The notes: generated from the letters alone by a model not told the origin. Shown: positions 28,423 to 37,075, numbered from the stretch's first letter. The stretch is 42,780 nucleotides of DNA from Propionibacteriaceae bacterium (GCA_025965155.1 JAOPXN010000066.1:1-42780), one strand, 5' to 3'. Numbers and translations are program-made.

Positions 28423-29161
28423 GACCAACCCCCGCCTGGGTCAGCCCGAGTCGACGGACACCGCCGCCGGTTCCGCTCCGGATGCCCTCTTCGAGCTGCG
28501 TTCGGCCGCCGACATCTCCGGCGCGTTGGAGGCACTGCTGCTGCTCGCCGACGAGCCGGTCAACGAGACCACGCTGGCGCAGGCGCTCGACGTGCCCATC
28601 TCCACAGTGGCCGAGGCCCTGACGGAGCTGGTCGCCTTCTACGACGAGACCGGGCGCGGGTTCGAGCTGCGGCACCTTGGTGGTGGATGGCGCTACTACA
28701 CCCGCGAAGAGCACGCCGACGTGATCGCGGCTTTCGTACTGGAGGGTCAACAGTCCAAACTGTCGCCGGCGGCGCTGGAGACCCTGGCCGTGATCGCGTA
28801 CCAGCAGCCGATCTCCCGGGCCCGCGTCTCGGCTGTCCGCGGGGTCAACGTCGACGGGGTGATCCGTACGCTGCTGGCTCGCGGGCTGCTGGAGGAGGCT
28901 GGAACCGACGTCGACTCCGGCGCGGCCCTGTTCCGCACCACCAACTACTTCCTGGAACGGATGGGTCTGGCCTCGCTGGACGACCTGCCCGACCTGGCGC
29001 CGCACCTGCCAGAGGTGGCCGAGCTGGAGGCCGAGCTGAGCCAGCTTGCCGCCGCCGAGACCGCGGCCCAGCCCGAACTTCACGAACCGAACGAACCAGA
29101 AAAACCGGGCGACCCAGAACAAGCGGGCGACCCAGAACAACCGATTGAGGGGCAACGATGA
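28415..29161 (+). CDS. scpB: Segregation and condensation protein B
   Basis: This protein has 248 residues from GTG 28415 (GAGGAA eight bases upstream). Two winged-helix domains are visible: ISGALEALLLLADEPVNETTLAQAL at about 30-60, and the hallmark LSPAALETLAVIAYQQPISRARVSAVRGVN at about 118-150, followed by the FRTTNYFLERMGL motif. ScpB dimers bind the ScpA kleisin and regulate SMC loading and chromosome segregation. After about residue 205 the tail is Glu/Pro/Gln-rich, with two exact GDPEQ repeats encoded by 18-bp repeats at 29106-29141, an unusual acidic extension. The stop overlaps the rluB start as ATGA. Confidence 0.95.
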   Translation: MTETNPRLGQPESTDTAAGSAPDALFELRSAADISGALEALLLLADEPVNETTLAQALDVPISTVAEALTELVAFYDETGRGFELRHLGGGWRYYTREEHADVIAAFVLEGQQSKLSPAALETLAVIAYQQPISRARVSAVRGVNVDGVIRTLLARGLLEEAGTDVDSGAALFRTTNYFLERMGLASLDDLPDLAPHLPEVAELEAELSQLAAAETAAQPELHEPNEPEKPGDPEQAGDPEQPIEGQR

Positions 29162-29910
29162 CAAGACCGTCCGAAGACGAGGGCGGCGTCCGGCTGCAGA
29201 AGGTGCTTGCGGCAGCGGGCATCGCCTCCCGCCGGGCCAGTGAGATCCTGATCGACGAAGGCCGGGTCGAGGTGAACGGCAAAGTTGTCACCGAGCAGGG
29301 GGTGCGGGTCGACCCGGAACGGGATGTGGTCCGGGTCGACGGGTCCCGGATCCCGCCGCCCCGGCGCCACGTGTACGCGGTCTTCAACAAGCCGCGGGGC
29401 GTGGTCTCGACCATGGACGACCCGGAGGGGCGGCCGACTCTGGCCGAGTACCTGGTCGGGCGCAAGGACCGGCTGTTCCACGTCGGCCGGCTGGACACCG
29501 ACACCGAGGGGCTGTTGATTCTCACCAACGACGGCGACTTCGCGCACAAGCTGGCCCACCCGTCCTTCGAGGTTCCGAAGACGTACCTGGCGGAGGTCAG
29601 CGGAGTCATTAGCCCGGCTACGCTCAAGCGACTGAAGTCGGGTATCACCCTCGAGGACGGGCCGATCACCCCAACCGCGGTCAAGCTGGTCTCGGTCAGC
29701 GGCGACCGCAGCATGGTGCGGATCACATTGACCGAAGGTCGGAACCGGATCGTCCGCCGTACGATGGAAGCAGTCGGGCATCCCGTCCGCCGGCTGTCCC
29801 GGATCGGGATCGGGCCGGTGCGGCTGGGGAACTTGGCCGTGGGGACACTGCGCGACCTGACCCGCGAGGAACTGGGCGCGCTGCTCGATTTGACCAGCCG
29901 GGGAGACTAA
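29158..29910 (+). CDS. rluB: RsuA/RluB-family pseudouridine synthase
   Basis: This 250-residue enzyme isomerises a uridine in rRNA, by family probably in 23S rRNA helix 80/92. An N-terminal S4 domain (about 11-60; [19 protein letters not shown]) is followed by [11 protein letters not shown]. The catalytic motif [17 protein letters not shown] contains the nucleophile Asp, and the family also shows KTYLAEV and the [21 protein letters not shown] motif. ATG at 29158 has GAGGGG six bases upstream and overlaps the scpB stop. scpA-scpB-rluB is a very common bacterial order. Confidence 0.95.
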   Translation: MTRPSEDEGGVRLQKVLAAAGIASRRASEILIDEGRVEVNGKVVTEQGVRVDPERDVVRVDGSRIPPPRRHVYAVFNKPRGVVSTMDDPEGRPTLAEYLVGRKDRLFHVGRLDTDTEGLLILTNDGDFAHKLAHPSFEVPKTYLAEVSGVISPATLKRLKSGITLEDGPITPTAVKLVSVSGDRSMVRITLTEGRNRIVRRTMEAVGHPVRRLSRIGIGPVRLGNLAVGTLRDLTREELGALLDLTSRGD

Positions 29911-29957
29911 CCACGACGCCCGCTCGGGTGGGGTGGAATGCGAGAACGAGGTGGGGA

Positions 29958-31334
29958 ATGGACCGTCGGATCTACGGCATCGAGACCGAGTACGGCGTGG
30001 CCTGCACCTCCGGGGGAACCCGTCGGCTGACTCCCGACGAGGTGGCGCGCTACCTCTTCCGGCGGGTGGTCACCTGGGGCCGCAGCAGCAACGTGTTCCT
30101 GCGTAACGGTTCCCGGATCTATCTCGACGTCGGTTCCCACCCCGAGTACGCCACGGCCGAGTGCGACGACCTGGTCCAGCTGATCAACCATGACCGGGCC
30201 GGCGAACGGATCCTGGAGGACCTGATCGTCGACGCCGAGCAGCGGCTGCTCAGTGAAGGCATCAGCGGCGACATCTACCTGTTCAAGAACAACACCGACA
30301 GCCACGGCAACTCCTACGGCTGCCACGAGAACTACCTGATCTCCCGGGTCGGGGACTTCTCCAAGATCACCGACATCCTGGTGCCGTTCCTGGTCTCGCG
30401 ACAGCTCATCTGCGGCGCCGGCAAGGTCCTGCACACCGCGCGCGGGGCCGAGTACAGCGTCAGCCAGCGAGCCGAGCACATCTGGGAGAGCGTCTCGTCG
30501 GCGACAACCCGGAGCCGTCCGATCATCAACACCCGCGACGAGCCGCACGCCGACCCGGAACGCTACCGCCGGCTGCACGTCATCGTCGGCGACTCCAACA
30601 TGAGCGAGACCACCACCTTGTTGAAGGTCGGCAGCGCCGAGCTGGTGCTGCGGCTGATCGAGGCAGGGACCGGGATGCGCGACTTCACCCTGGAGAACCC
30701 GATCCGAGCCATCCGGGACATGTCCCGCGACCGGACCGGCCAGGTCAAGGTGTCGCTCGCCAACGGCCGTCGCGTGTCCGCGCTGGAGCTGCAGACCGAG
30801 TACTACGACAAGGTGTCGGAGTTCGTCCGGCGGGAGGGCCTCGGCACCCCGACGATCGACAAGATCCTCGACCTGTGGGAGCGGACCCTCCGTGCGGTCG
30901 CCGAGGACAAGCTGGGACTGATCGACACCGAGATTGACTGGGCGATCAAGTACAAGCTGCTGGACCGCTACTCGGTCAGGCACAACCTCTCGATGGCAGA
31001 TGCTCGAATCGCCCAGCTGGACCTGGCCTACCACGACATCCGGCGTACCCGCGGGCTGTTTTCGTTGCTGGAGAAGCGTGGCGGGGCCGCCCGGGTGACG
31101 ACCGACCCGGCGATCTTCCGGGCGAAGTCCGTACCGCCGCAGACCACCCGGGCCCGGCTCCGGGGCGAGTTCATCAAGGCCGCGCAGGATGCCCGCAGCG
31201 ACTACACCGTGGACTGGGTGCACCTCAAGCTGAACGACCAGGCGCAACGGACAGTGCTCTGCAAGGACCCCTTCGTGGCGACCGATGAGCGGGTGGACCG
31301 GTTGATCGCGAGCATGCGTCGCGTTCCGTCCTGA
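29958..31334 (+). CDS. pafA: Pup-protein ligase PafA
   Basis: This enzyme has 458 residues from ATG 29958, which has GAGGTG close upstream. It activates the C-terminal Glu of Pup with ATP and attaches it to lysines of target proteins, marking them for the proteasome or for other fates. It begins [16 protein letters not shown] with the metal-binding E9, and has [18 protein letters not shown] with the likely catalytic base D57, the [17 protein letters not shown] block, and SQRAEHIWE and [13 protein letters not shown]. These are the features of the glutamine-synthetase-like PafA/Dop fold; the absence of the Dop-specific loop and the length favour PafA. Dop, Pup and prcBA are not in the window. 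pafB and pafC follow after three intervening genes. Confidence 0.95.
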   Translation: MDRRIYGIETEYGVACTSGGTRRLTPDEVARYLFRRVVTWGRSSNVFLRNGSRIYLDVGSHPEYATAECDDLVQLINHDRAGERILEDLIVDAEQRLLSEGISGDIYLFKNNTDSHGNSYGCHENYLISRVGDFSKITDILVPFLVSRQLICGAGKVLHTARGAEYSVSQRAEHIWESVSSATTRSRPIINTRDEPHADPERYRRLHVIVGDSNMSETTTLLKVGSAELVLRLIEAGTGMRDFTLENPIRAIRDMSRDRTGQVKVSLANGRRVSALELQTEYYDKVSEFVRREGLGTPTIDKILDLWERTLRAVAEDKLGLIDTEIDWAIKYKLLDRYSVRHNLSMADARIAQLDLAYHDIRRTRGLFSLLEKRGGAARVTTDPAIFRAKSVPPQTTRARLRGEFIKAAQDARSDYTVDWVHLKLNDQAQRTVLCKDPFVATDERVDRLIASMRRVPS

Positions 31335-31436
31335 CCATGGGCCGCCGCTGGCCCAAGGATTTCGCTCGGTGCGTCACGCCCCGCGAAGGGGCCTCGTCGG
31401 AGGCTTCGAGCCGGCTCGCTGGTTGGTCGGGGCCTG

Positions 31437-31442
31437 TAAGGT
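31437..31442 (+). promoter_or_regulatory. Candidate -10 element for leaderless FKBP gene
   Basis: TAAGGT ends six bases before GTG 31449, so the predicted transcription start falls on the first base of the start codon. No Shine-Dalgarno sequence is present. Confidence 0.5.
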
Positions 31443-31448
31443 GCTGCG

Positions 31449-32477
31449 GTGCGTTCATCTTCTGCGAAGCTTGTGATTGCCGCCGGCCTCTCGTCTGCCC
31501 TACTGACGCTGGGAGCGTGCGGTGACAGTAGCGACTCCTCGACACCGACCGCCTCGCCGGCCGCATCCGGCTCGAGCACCCCGGCGGCGTCGGCGCCAGC
31601 AAGCCCGAGCGCCAAGCCGACCAAGGCTCCGGCGTCGACGAACCTTGATGCGGTCAAGGTCACCGGTGACTACGGCAAGGAGCCGAAGGTCACGGTGAAG
31701 ACGCCGTGGGGCATCGACAAGACCAGAACCAAGGTGCTGAAGAGCTCGAACGGCGCCACCATCAAGGCCGGCCAGACCGTCGAGGTGAACTACTACGGCG
31801 TGAACGGCCGGACCGGAAAGAAGTTCGACGACTCGTTCAGCCGCGGTGCGCCCATCGCCTTCAACCTGGACCAGGTGGTACCGGGATTCAGCAAGGGCCT
31901 GGTGGGCCAGCGGCAGGGCAGCCGGGTGCTGATCGGGATGCCGGGGTCGGACGGCTACGACGCCTCGGGCGGCAGCCCGCAGGCCGGCATCGAGGTTGGC
32001 GACTCGCTGATCTTCGTGGTCGACGTGGTGACGGTCCAGCTGCCCGGCCCCTCCGGGACCAAGGTGACCCCCAAGGCCGGGCTGCCGACGGTGACCGATG
32101 CCGGCACCGGGAAGGCTCCGAAGATCACTGTGCCGAAGACCAAGCCCCCGACCTCGTTGCAGGTCCAGCCGCTGATCAAGGGCAAGGGCGCCAAGCTCGG
32201 CCCGACCGACACCATTACGTTCAACTACAGCTGGGTCCGCTGGTCCGACGGCAAGGTGCTGGAGGAGTCATACACCAGCAAGCCCGCCATGCATCAGCTC
32301 GACGGGCTGCTGCCCGGGATGCAGAAGGGCCTGGTCAACCAGCCCGTCGGCAGCCGGGTCCTGCTGGTCATCCCACCGGCCGACGGCTATCCGGACGGCA
32401 ACGCCACCCCGAAGGTCGACAAGGGCGAGACGCTGGTGATGGTGGTCGACCTGCTTTTCACGCAACCAGCCCAGTAG
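31449..32477 (+). CDS. Secreted lipoprotein with two FKBP-type peptidyl-prolyl isomerase domains
   Basis: This 342-residue protein has a signal peptide ending in the lipobox LGAC (Cys about 25), then a Ser/Thr/Pro/Ala-rich linker (26-60). Two FKBP domains follow. The first (about 105-195) has VEVNYYGVNGRTGKKFDDSF, QVVPGFSKGLVGQRQGSRVL and DGYDASGGSP. The second (about 250-340) has FNYSWVRWSDGKVLEES, LDGLLPGMQKGLVNQPVGSRVL and DGYPDGN. It should sit on the outer membrane face and catalyse prolyl isomerisation of exported proteins. The second domain is more diverged in the Y/F/D active-site positions and may be non-catalytic. GTG at 31449 lies six bases after TAAGGT, so the mRNA is probably leaderless. 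Confidence 0.93.
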   Translation: MRSSSAKLVIAAGLSSALLTLGACGDSSDSSTPTASPAASGSSTPAASAPASPSAKPTKAPASTNLDAVKVTGDYGKEPKVTVKTPWGIDKTRTKVLKSSNGATIKAGQTVEVNYYGVNGRTGKKFDDSFSRGAPIAFNLDQVVPGFSKGLVGQRQGSRVLIGMPGSDGYDASGGSPQAGIEVGDSLIFVVDVVTVQLPGPSGTKVTPKAGLPTVTDAGTGKAPKITVPKTKPPTSLQVQPLIKGKGAKLGPTDTITFNYSWVRWSDGKVLEESYTSKPAMHQLDGLLPGMQKGLVNQPVGSRVLLVIPPADGYPDGNATPKVDKGETLVMVVDLLFTQPAQ

Positions 32478-32642
32478 ACCGGCTTCGCCGGGGGGTAGCC
32501 CGGGCTCGGTCAGCTGATTCCATAAAGAGGCCCCTCACCACGATGCCGACCTCGGATGGACGGTGTGTCGCGCATCGGTACAGCGATGAGGGTCAGATTT
32601 CTGGAACGGGCACCATCAGACGGCCGATTGGCGGGCGCTGAA
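32478..32642. other. Intergenic stretch between convergent genes
   Basis: These 165 bases separate the FKBP gene and the DUF3866 gene, which converge. A short CCGGC-TTC-GCCGG hairpin at 32479-32491 directly follows the FKBP stop. It has no T-run, so it is at best a weak terminator. No gene is supported here. Confidence 0.4.
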
Positions 32643-33782
32643 TCACTCGGTACCCCCGGTCGGGGTGAGCATCCGCGCGGCCAGCCGCCCGCTGGCCGCG
32701 GCGGCGAGGAAGTAGGCCGGGTCCTGGCTCAGACCGCGGCCCATGGTGGACAGCCCTACCGGGGTGTCGAGCAGTGCCTGGTCGAGGCCGTCCAGCTCGA
32801 TCCGCACCAGCCGGTGTCTGGACAGCGTGGCCACCGCCCTGTCGACCTGGTCGGCCAACGCGACGACCCGGTCCAGTCCGTCGATCCCGCTCAGCCGTGC
32901 CGCATCGGCCAGCACCGGCACGGCCAGATCCGCCGGCTGCAACGCCACCCGGCCATAGGCCGTCAAGCTGTGGTGTGACACCCCGACGTGACGAGGACGC
33001 TGGTCCGCCCCGGAGATCCGGAGGGAGCCGACAGCCCGTCCGCCGAGCGTGGCCGTGGCGTTGACGGCCTCACCGGTCGCTACCCCGGAGAAGCCCCATC
33101 GGGTGCCGGTGCCGAGGTTGCCCGGACCCTGGGTGAGCACCACCAGGTCCGCCGCCAAGGCCAGCCGGGCGGCCAGCAGACCCGAGTGCACCGTGACAGC
33201 CTCCAGGTCACCGCCGAAGGCCTGCCCGACCGTCACGGTCGCGGCCAGCTGTCCGGCGTCGCGGAGCTGGGCCACCGTGCGGGAGAACGCGATCGGCAGT
33301 GCGCCGTGGTCACTCATCAGATACACGACCCGGGTGCCTGGGCGGTCGTGGTGCACCGCAGCCAGGATTGCCGGCAGCGCGGAATGGAGGTCCGCGACCA
33401 CCACCGGCAGTCCGTCGATACTGTCCGCATCGGCCAGCAGGTCGTGGAACGGCGAGCCCTGCTCGTCGGCGCCGGCCACCATCGTCTGCAACGGGGAGTA
33501 GCGCGACTTCACCAGATGCCCGCGTGGTCGGTCGGGTTGGCCCTTGAGGTGCCCGTCGGGTCCCAGCACCGCCACTACCAGCGCGTACCCGCCGGTACCG
33601 AGGCCCCGGTCCAGCGCGGCCACGTTCATCAGCAGCCGGTCCCCGACCTCGGGGGCGGTCATCAGGTCGGTGTAGACCAGCGCGCGACACTCGGAGTCGT
33701 CGTCGCGGCGCGCCATCACCTCCACGGCGCCGGCCCAGTGGGCCCGGATCCGGGTCACCTCGCCCTCGGCCCAGATGATCAC
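32643..33782 (-). CDS. DUF3866 family protein
   Basis: This 379-residue protein resembles the DUF3866 family found in actinobacteria and some clostridia-like bacteria, which has no assigned function. It begins IIWAEGEVTRIRAHWAGAVEVMARR and contains LMNVAALDRGLGTGGYALVVA, HLVKSRYSPLQTMV, an acid-rich VVADLHSALPAILAAV region, VYLMSDHGALPIAFS and a Gly-rich LTQGPGNLGTGTRWGFSG segment that may bind a nucleotide or phosphate. No membrane helix or signal is clear. The start is GTG 33782, with TAGGGT placed six bases upstream, so the mRNA is probably leaderless. It converges with the FKBP gene. Confidence 0.85.
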   Translation of the reverse strand: MIIWAEGEVTRIRAHWAGAVEVMARRDDDSECRALVYTDLMTAPEVGDRLLMNVAALDRGLGTGGYALVVAVLGPDGHLKGQPDRPRGHLVKSRYSPLQTMVAGADEQGSPFHDLLADADSIDGLPVVVADLHSALPAILAAVHHDRPGTRVVYLMSDHGALPIAFSRTVAQLRDAGQLAATVTVGQAFGGDLEAVTVHSGLLAARLALAADLVVLTQGPGNLGTGTRWGFSGVATGEAVNATATLGGRAVGSLRISGADQRPRHVGVSHHSLTAYGRVALQPADLAVPVLADAARLSGIDGLDRVVALADQVDRAVATLSRHRLVRIELDGLDQALLDTPVGLSTMGRGLSQDPAYFLAAAASGRLAARMLTPTGGTE

Positions 33783-33788
33783 GTCCAG

Positions 33789-33794
33789 ACCCTA
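33789..33794 (-). promoter_or_regulatory. Candidate -10 element for leaderless DUF3866 gene
   Basis: Read on the minus strand, TAGGGT ends six bases before GTG 33782. The spacing is identical to that at the FKBP gene, and no ribosome binding site lies between. Confidence 0.5.
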
Positions 33795-33867
33795 ACCCGT
33801 TCCTGCCGGATGACTTCCAGAGGCCGAGCGAAGACCATTTTCCAGCCGAGTAGCCAGGCTGGGTTCG

Positions 33868-34827
33868 TCATACGCCCGGCTGTGCGGGCGCGCCGTTTCT
33901 GGGATCCCAGAGCCAAGGGTCGGTGGGCAGCAGGCTCGGGTCGAACCGTTCCAGCAGCAGCTCAACCGTCACCGGCTCGCCGGGTGCTGCCAGTCCCAGC
34001 GAGGTCGCCAGCATGCCGAGCACGGCGCCGCTGCCGATGCCCGCCGCCGTGAGGTCGGTCAGCGTGACAGCGCCGTCGCGCTTGGCCAGCCGTCCGCCAG
34101 CGGCGTTCAGCACCAGCGGCACGTGAGCGTAGGCGGGAACCGGCAGTCCGAGGACGGTAGCCAGCCAGGCCTGGTCCGGAGCGGCGGCCAGCAGGTCGTC
34201 GCCGCGTACCACTTGGTCCACACCCATCGCGGCGTCGTCCACCACCACGGCGAGCATGTACGCGGTGACCCCGTCGTTGCGCTGGACCACAAAGTCGTCG
34301 ACCGGGCGCGTCACCCGGCCGCGGAGCTCGTCCAGCACCGTCTGCACGGCTCCGTCCGCCCGGACCCGCAGCGCCGGGGTACGGGTCTGCCGTCGCCGGT
34401 CCCGTTCGGAGCCGGTCAGCGCGCGGCACGTGCCGGGATAGGAGCGCGGCGCGCCGTGCGGCGCCAGCGTCGCCTCGGCGATCTCGCGTCGGCTGCAGAA
34501 GCACTCGTAGGTCCGGTCGGCCAGCCTCGCCAATGCTTGCCGGTACGCCGCCGAGCGCTCGGACTGGACCATCGGCTCGCCGTCGAAGGTCAGCCCGAGC
34601 GCGGCCAGATCCTGCTGCTGCCGCTCGGCCATTCCGGGGCGTACCCTGGCGGCGTCGAGGTCCTCCACCCGGAGCCGGAACGCGCGACCGCTTGCCCGAG
34701 CGAACAACCACGCCAGCAGTGCGGTACGCAGGTTGCCCAGATGCAGGTCCCCGGTCGGGCTCGGAGCGTACCTACCGGCGGGGGAGTTCGGGTGGATCGC
34801 CTCTCCTCGGCTGGTAGCGTGCTTCAA
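33868..34827 (-). CDS. gluQ: Glutamyl-Q tRNA(Asp) synthetase
   Basis: This truncated glutamyl-tRNA synthetase paralogue charges queuosine of tRNA(Asp) with glutamate. It has the class I HIGH-type motif in APSPTGDLHLGNLRTALLAW, RVEDLDAARVRPG, a zinc-site region (CFCSRREI and later YPGTC), and the KMSKS-like loop LAKRDGAV. It lacks the anticodon-binding C-terminal domains, as expected of GluQ-RS. The start is uncertain. TTG 34827 is the canonical codon nearest the conserved core; GTG 34866 and TTG 34857 would overlap or touch the divergent pafB start. A very good GAGGAG site stands five bases before the ATC codon at 34797, which would give the tightest N-terminus (309 residues). The gene diverges from pafB. 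Confidence 0.9.
   Translation of the reverse strand: MKHATSRGEAIHPNSPAGRYAPSPTGDLHLGNLRTALLAWLFARASGRAFRLRVEDLDAARVRPGMAERQQQDLAALGLTFDGEPMVQSERSAAYRQALARLADRTYECFCSRREIAEATLAPHGAPRSYPGTCRALTGSERDRRRQTRTPALRVRADGAVQTVLDELRGRVTRPVDDFVVQRNDGVTAYMLAVVVDDAAMGVDQVVRGDDLLAAAPDQAWLATVLGLPVPAYAHVPLVLNAAGGRLAKRDGAVTLTDLTAAGIGSGAVLGMLATSLGLAAPGEPVTVELLLERFDPSLLPTDPWLWDPRNGAPAQPGV
34815..34820 (+). promoter_or_regulatory. Candidate -10 element for pafB
   Basis: TAGCGT lies 39 bases before the pafB ATG, in the short divergent region with the gluQ gene. It would give a leader of about 33 bases. No -35 match was found by eye. Confidence 0.3.
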
Positions 34828-34859
34828 CGACCACGAGTCAGGAGAAGCGGAAGTCAAGC

Positions 34860-35831
34860 ATGGCACCTCGCAAGACGGAGCGGATTCTCAACCTCACTAT
34901 CTGCCTCCTGGTGTCGGGTCGCTACCTCCCCAAGAGCCGGATCCGCGAAGCGGTGGAGGGCTACCACGACCTCAGCGACGCGGCGTTCGAGCGCACCTTC
35001 GAACGGGACAAGGACGAGCTGCGTGCGCTCGGTGTACCGATCGAGGTCGGCAGCTTCGACCCGATGTTCGACGACGAGCCCGGCTACCGGATCCTGCCCT
35101 CGGAGTTCGAGCTGCCGGCCATCGACCTGGACGCCGAGGAGGCATCGGTGGTCGGAGTGGCGGCCCGCGTCTGGCAGCACGCCAGCATGGCCGAGTCGAC
35201 GATGAGCGCCATAGCCAAGCTAAGGGCGGCGGGCGTCGAACCGGACGCCTCCCAGCTCGCCTCTCTGGAGCCGTCGGTCTCGGCCACCGAGCCGGCGTTC
35301 GAACCGCTGTGGCACGCGGTCCTTGACCGTACAAGGGTCTCGTTCACCTACCGGGAGGGCGCCACCCGGACGCTGGAGCCGTGGGGGATCACCTCCTCCA
35401 AGGGTCGCTGGTACGTCATCGGCCGGGACACCGACCGGGACGCCACCCGGATGTTCAAGCTGTCCAGGATCACCGACCTGCCGAAACGGATCTCCAGGCC
35501 GGGCGCCTTCGCCGTACCGGAGGACCTCGACCTGCGCTCGCTGGCCCGGTCCCTTGCGCCCAAGGAGCCCACCGCCGAGGCCATCGTGGCGATCCTGCCG
35601 GGGAAGGCGCCGACCCTGCGCCGGCGCGGCGAGCTGACCACCTCCTCGGTTGCCCTGCCGGTCGGCTTCGAGGTGGTGAAGGTGGGCTACAGCGATCTGT
35701 GGACGATGGCGGAGGAGGTCACCCGGTACGCCGCCGACGTGATCGTGCTGGACCCGCCGGAGATGCGGGACGCCGTCATCACCACGCTGGAGCGGGTGGC
35801 GGCCACCACAGAGCCGGAGCTGGTCTCGTGA
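34860..35831 (+). CDS. pafB: PafB, WYL-domain transcriptional activator subunit
   Basis: This 323-residue protein has an N-terminal winged helix (about 1-75: RKTERILNLTICLLVSGRYLPKSRIREAVEGY, FERDKDELRALGVPIEV, the GYRI strand). A middle helical part and a WYL domain follow, with VSFTYREGATRTLEPWGI, SSKGRWYVIGRDTDRDATRMFKLSRI and a C-terminal extension domain. PafB and PafC form a heterodimer that activates the RecA-independent DNA-damage response in mycobacteria, with the WYL domains sensing nucleic acid. ATG at 34860 gives the family start. The stop overlaps the pafC GTG, so the two are translationally coupled. Confidence 0.95.
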   Translation: MAPRKTERILNLTICLLVSGRYLPKSRIREAVEGYHDLSDAAFERTFERDKDELRALGVPIEVGSFDPMFDDEPGYRILPSEFELPAIDLDAEEASVVGVAARVWQHASMAESTMSAIAKLRAAGVEPDASQLASLEPSVSATEPAFEPLWHAVLDRTRVSFTYREGATRTLEPWGITSSKGRWYVIGRDTDRDATRMFKLSRITDLPKRISRPGAFAVPEDLDLRSLARSLAPKEPTAEAIVAILPGKAPTLRRRGELTTSSVALPVGFEVVKVGYSDLWTMAEEVTRYAADVIVLDPPEMRDAVITTLERVAATTEPELVS

Positions 35832-36793
35832 CCTCCCAGGCGCAGGTCCGCCGGCTGCTGAGCCTGGTGCCGTACCTCCGTGAGCACGACGGCGCCGCGA
35901 TGAGCGATGTGGCGGCCGCCTTCGGGATCACCACCAAGACGCTGCGCGACGACCTGAGCGTGCTGTGGATGTGCGGCCTGCCCGGGCTCACGCCCGGGGA
36001 CATGATCGACATCGACATGGACGCCGTGGACGGTGAGGGCGTCATCCATCTCAGCAACGCCGACTACCTGACCCGACCGCTGCGGCTGGCCGCGGACGAA
36101 GCGCTTGCGCTGGTGCTGGCGCTACGGACCCTGCGGGAGGTGGCCGGTCCCGGCGAGCGGGACGCGATCGACCGCGCCCTGGTCAAGCTGGAGGCCGCGG
36201 CGGGAGACACCGCGGCCGGCGACCAGGTCTCGGTCACCGTCACCGCAGCCCGGGACGAGGTACAGGCCCGGGTCAACGAGGGGCTGCTGCACCACAAGCG
36301 GCTCGATCTGACCTACGACGTGGCCTCGCGGGCCGAGACCACCCGGCGGATGGTGGACCCGCTCCGGGTCTTCGTTCTCGAGGGGTACGGCTACCTGGAC
36401 GCCTGGTGCTACTCCGCGACCGCGCTGCGTACCTTCCGGCTGGATCGGATAGCCGCCGTCGAGGTCACCGACGTCGACGTTGCACCGCACGACGTGGTGC
36501 TGAAGGACCTGTCCCATGGCTGGTTCGAGACGCTCCGGGACTCCCCGCTGGTCACGCTGGACCTGCAACCCGAGGCCGCCTGGGTGGGGGAGTACTACCC
36601 GACCGAGGCCGTCAGCGCGCACCCGGATGGAGGGTTGACGGTCTCCCTCCGGGTCACTGACCCCGCCTGGCTGCGCGGACTGCTGCTGCGGCTGGGTGGC
36701 AGAGCCCGGGTGGTGGCGCCGGCCGGCGCGGGCGACTCGGCCGCGGAGGCCGCCAGGGAGGCGCTGGCGCAGTACCGGGCCCTGTTCGGGTAG
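35828..36793 (+). CDS. pafC: PafC, WYL-domain transcriptional activator subunit
   Basis: This 321-residue partner of PafB has the same plan: a winged helix (about 1-85: VRRLLSLVPYLREHDGAAMSDVAAAFGITTKTLRDDLSVLWMCGLPG), a helical linker, and a WYL domain (LDLTYDVASRAETTRRMVDPLRVFVLEGYGYLDAWC, LRTFRLDRI). A C-terminal domain then ends ALAQYRALFG. It is one half of the PafBC regulator of DNA-damage genes. GTG at 35828 sits inside GTGA with the pafB stop; the reading frame is open far upstream, but that part shadows pafB. A probable promoter for the next small gene lies in the following 27 bases. Confidence 0.95.
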   Translation: MTSQAQVRRLLSLVPYLREHDGAAMSDVAAAFGITTKTLRDDLSVLWMCGLPGLTPGDMIDIDMDAVDGEGVIHLSNADYLTRPLRLAADEALALVLALRTLREVAGPGERDAIDRALVKLEAAAGDTAAGDQVSVTVTAARDEVQARVNEGLLHHKRLDLTYDVASRAETTRRMVDPLRVFVLEGYGYLDAWCYSATALRTFRLDRIAAVEVTDVDVAPHDVVLKDLSHGWFETLRDSPLVTLDLQPEAAWVGEYYPTEAVSAHPDGGLTVSLRVTDPAWLRGLLLRLGGRARVVAPAGAGDSAAEAAREALAQYRALFG

Positions 36794-36807
36794 GCCGCAT
36801 CCTCGGC

Positions 36808-36813
36808 TAGGCT
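36808..36813 (+). promoter_or_regulatory. Candidate -10 element for leaderless small membrane protein gene
   Basis: TAGGCT ends seven bases before GTG 36821, with no ribosome binding site between. It follows the pafC stop by 14 bases. Confidence 0.42.
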
Positions 36814-36820
36814 GCTCGGC

Positions 36821-37072
36821 GTGATCTGGGTCCTCATCTTCGGCGCGATCGCGCTCGCCGGGCTGGTGATGGTGATCAGCTACGGCGTGTGGCTGGCGCA
36901 CAAGGCGTCCGACGTGGCCAGCGAGGTGGTCGTGCTGGGCCGTCAGGCCGAACAGCTCGCCGAGCTGGTCGCCCAGATCGACGTTCCGCAGATGGCGCTG
37001 GGCGTGGACCCGGCGCACAGCCCGCGCACCGTTCGTGCGTCAGACGATCCCAGCTGGTACGACGTAAGATGA
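36821..37072 (+). CDS. Small single-pass membrane protein
   Basis: This 83-residue protein has one N-terminal membrane helix (WVLIFGAIALAGLVMVISYGVWL, about 3-25). A cytoplasmic-looking helical stretch with coiled-coil tendency follows (ASDVASEVVVLGRQAEQLAELVAQI), and it ends in a polar tail, SPRTVRASDDPSWYDVR. No known domain is recognised. It sits between pafC and tatA. Its GTG start at 36821 is seven bases after TAGGCT, so it is probably leaderless. Position suggests a minor membrane partner near the Tat system, but that is only guilt by association. Confidence 0.8.
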   Translation: MIWVLIFGAIALAGLVMVISYGVWLAHKASDVASEVVVLGRQAEQLAELVAQIDVPQMALGVDPAHSPRTVRASDDPSWYDVR

Positions 37073-37075
37073 GAA

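Noticed and set aside
29907-31247. 446-codon minus-strand frame opposite pafA
   Set aside because: PafA motifs on the plus strand are unambiguous; the antisense frame has the Gly/Val/Asp composition typical of a shadow.
31378-31392. GCCCC-GCGAA-GGGGC hairpin after pafA as a terminator
   Set aside because: It is short and not followed by a T-run; I could not support termination there.
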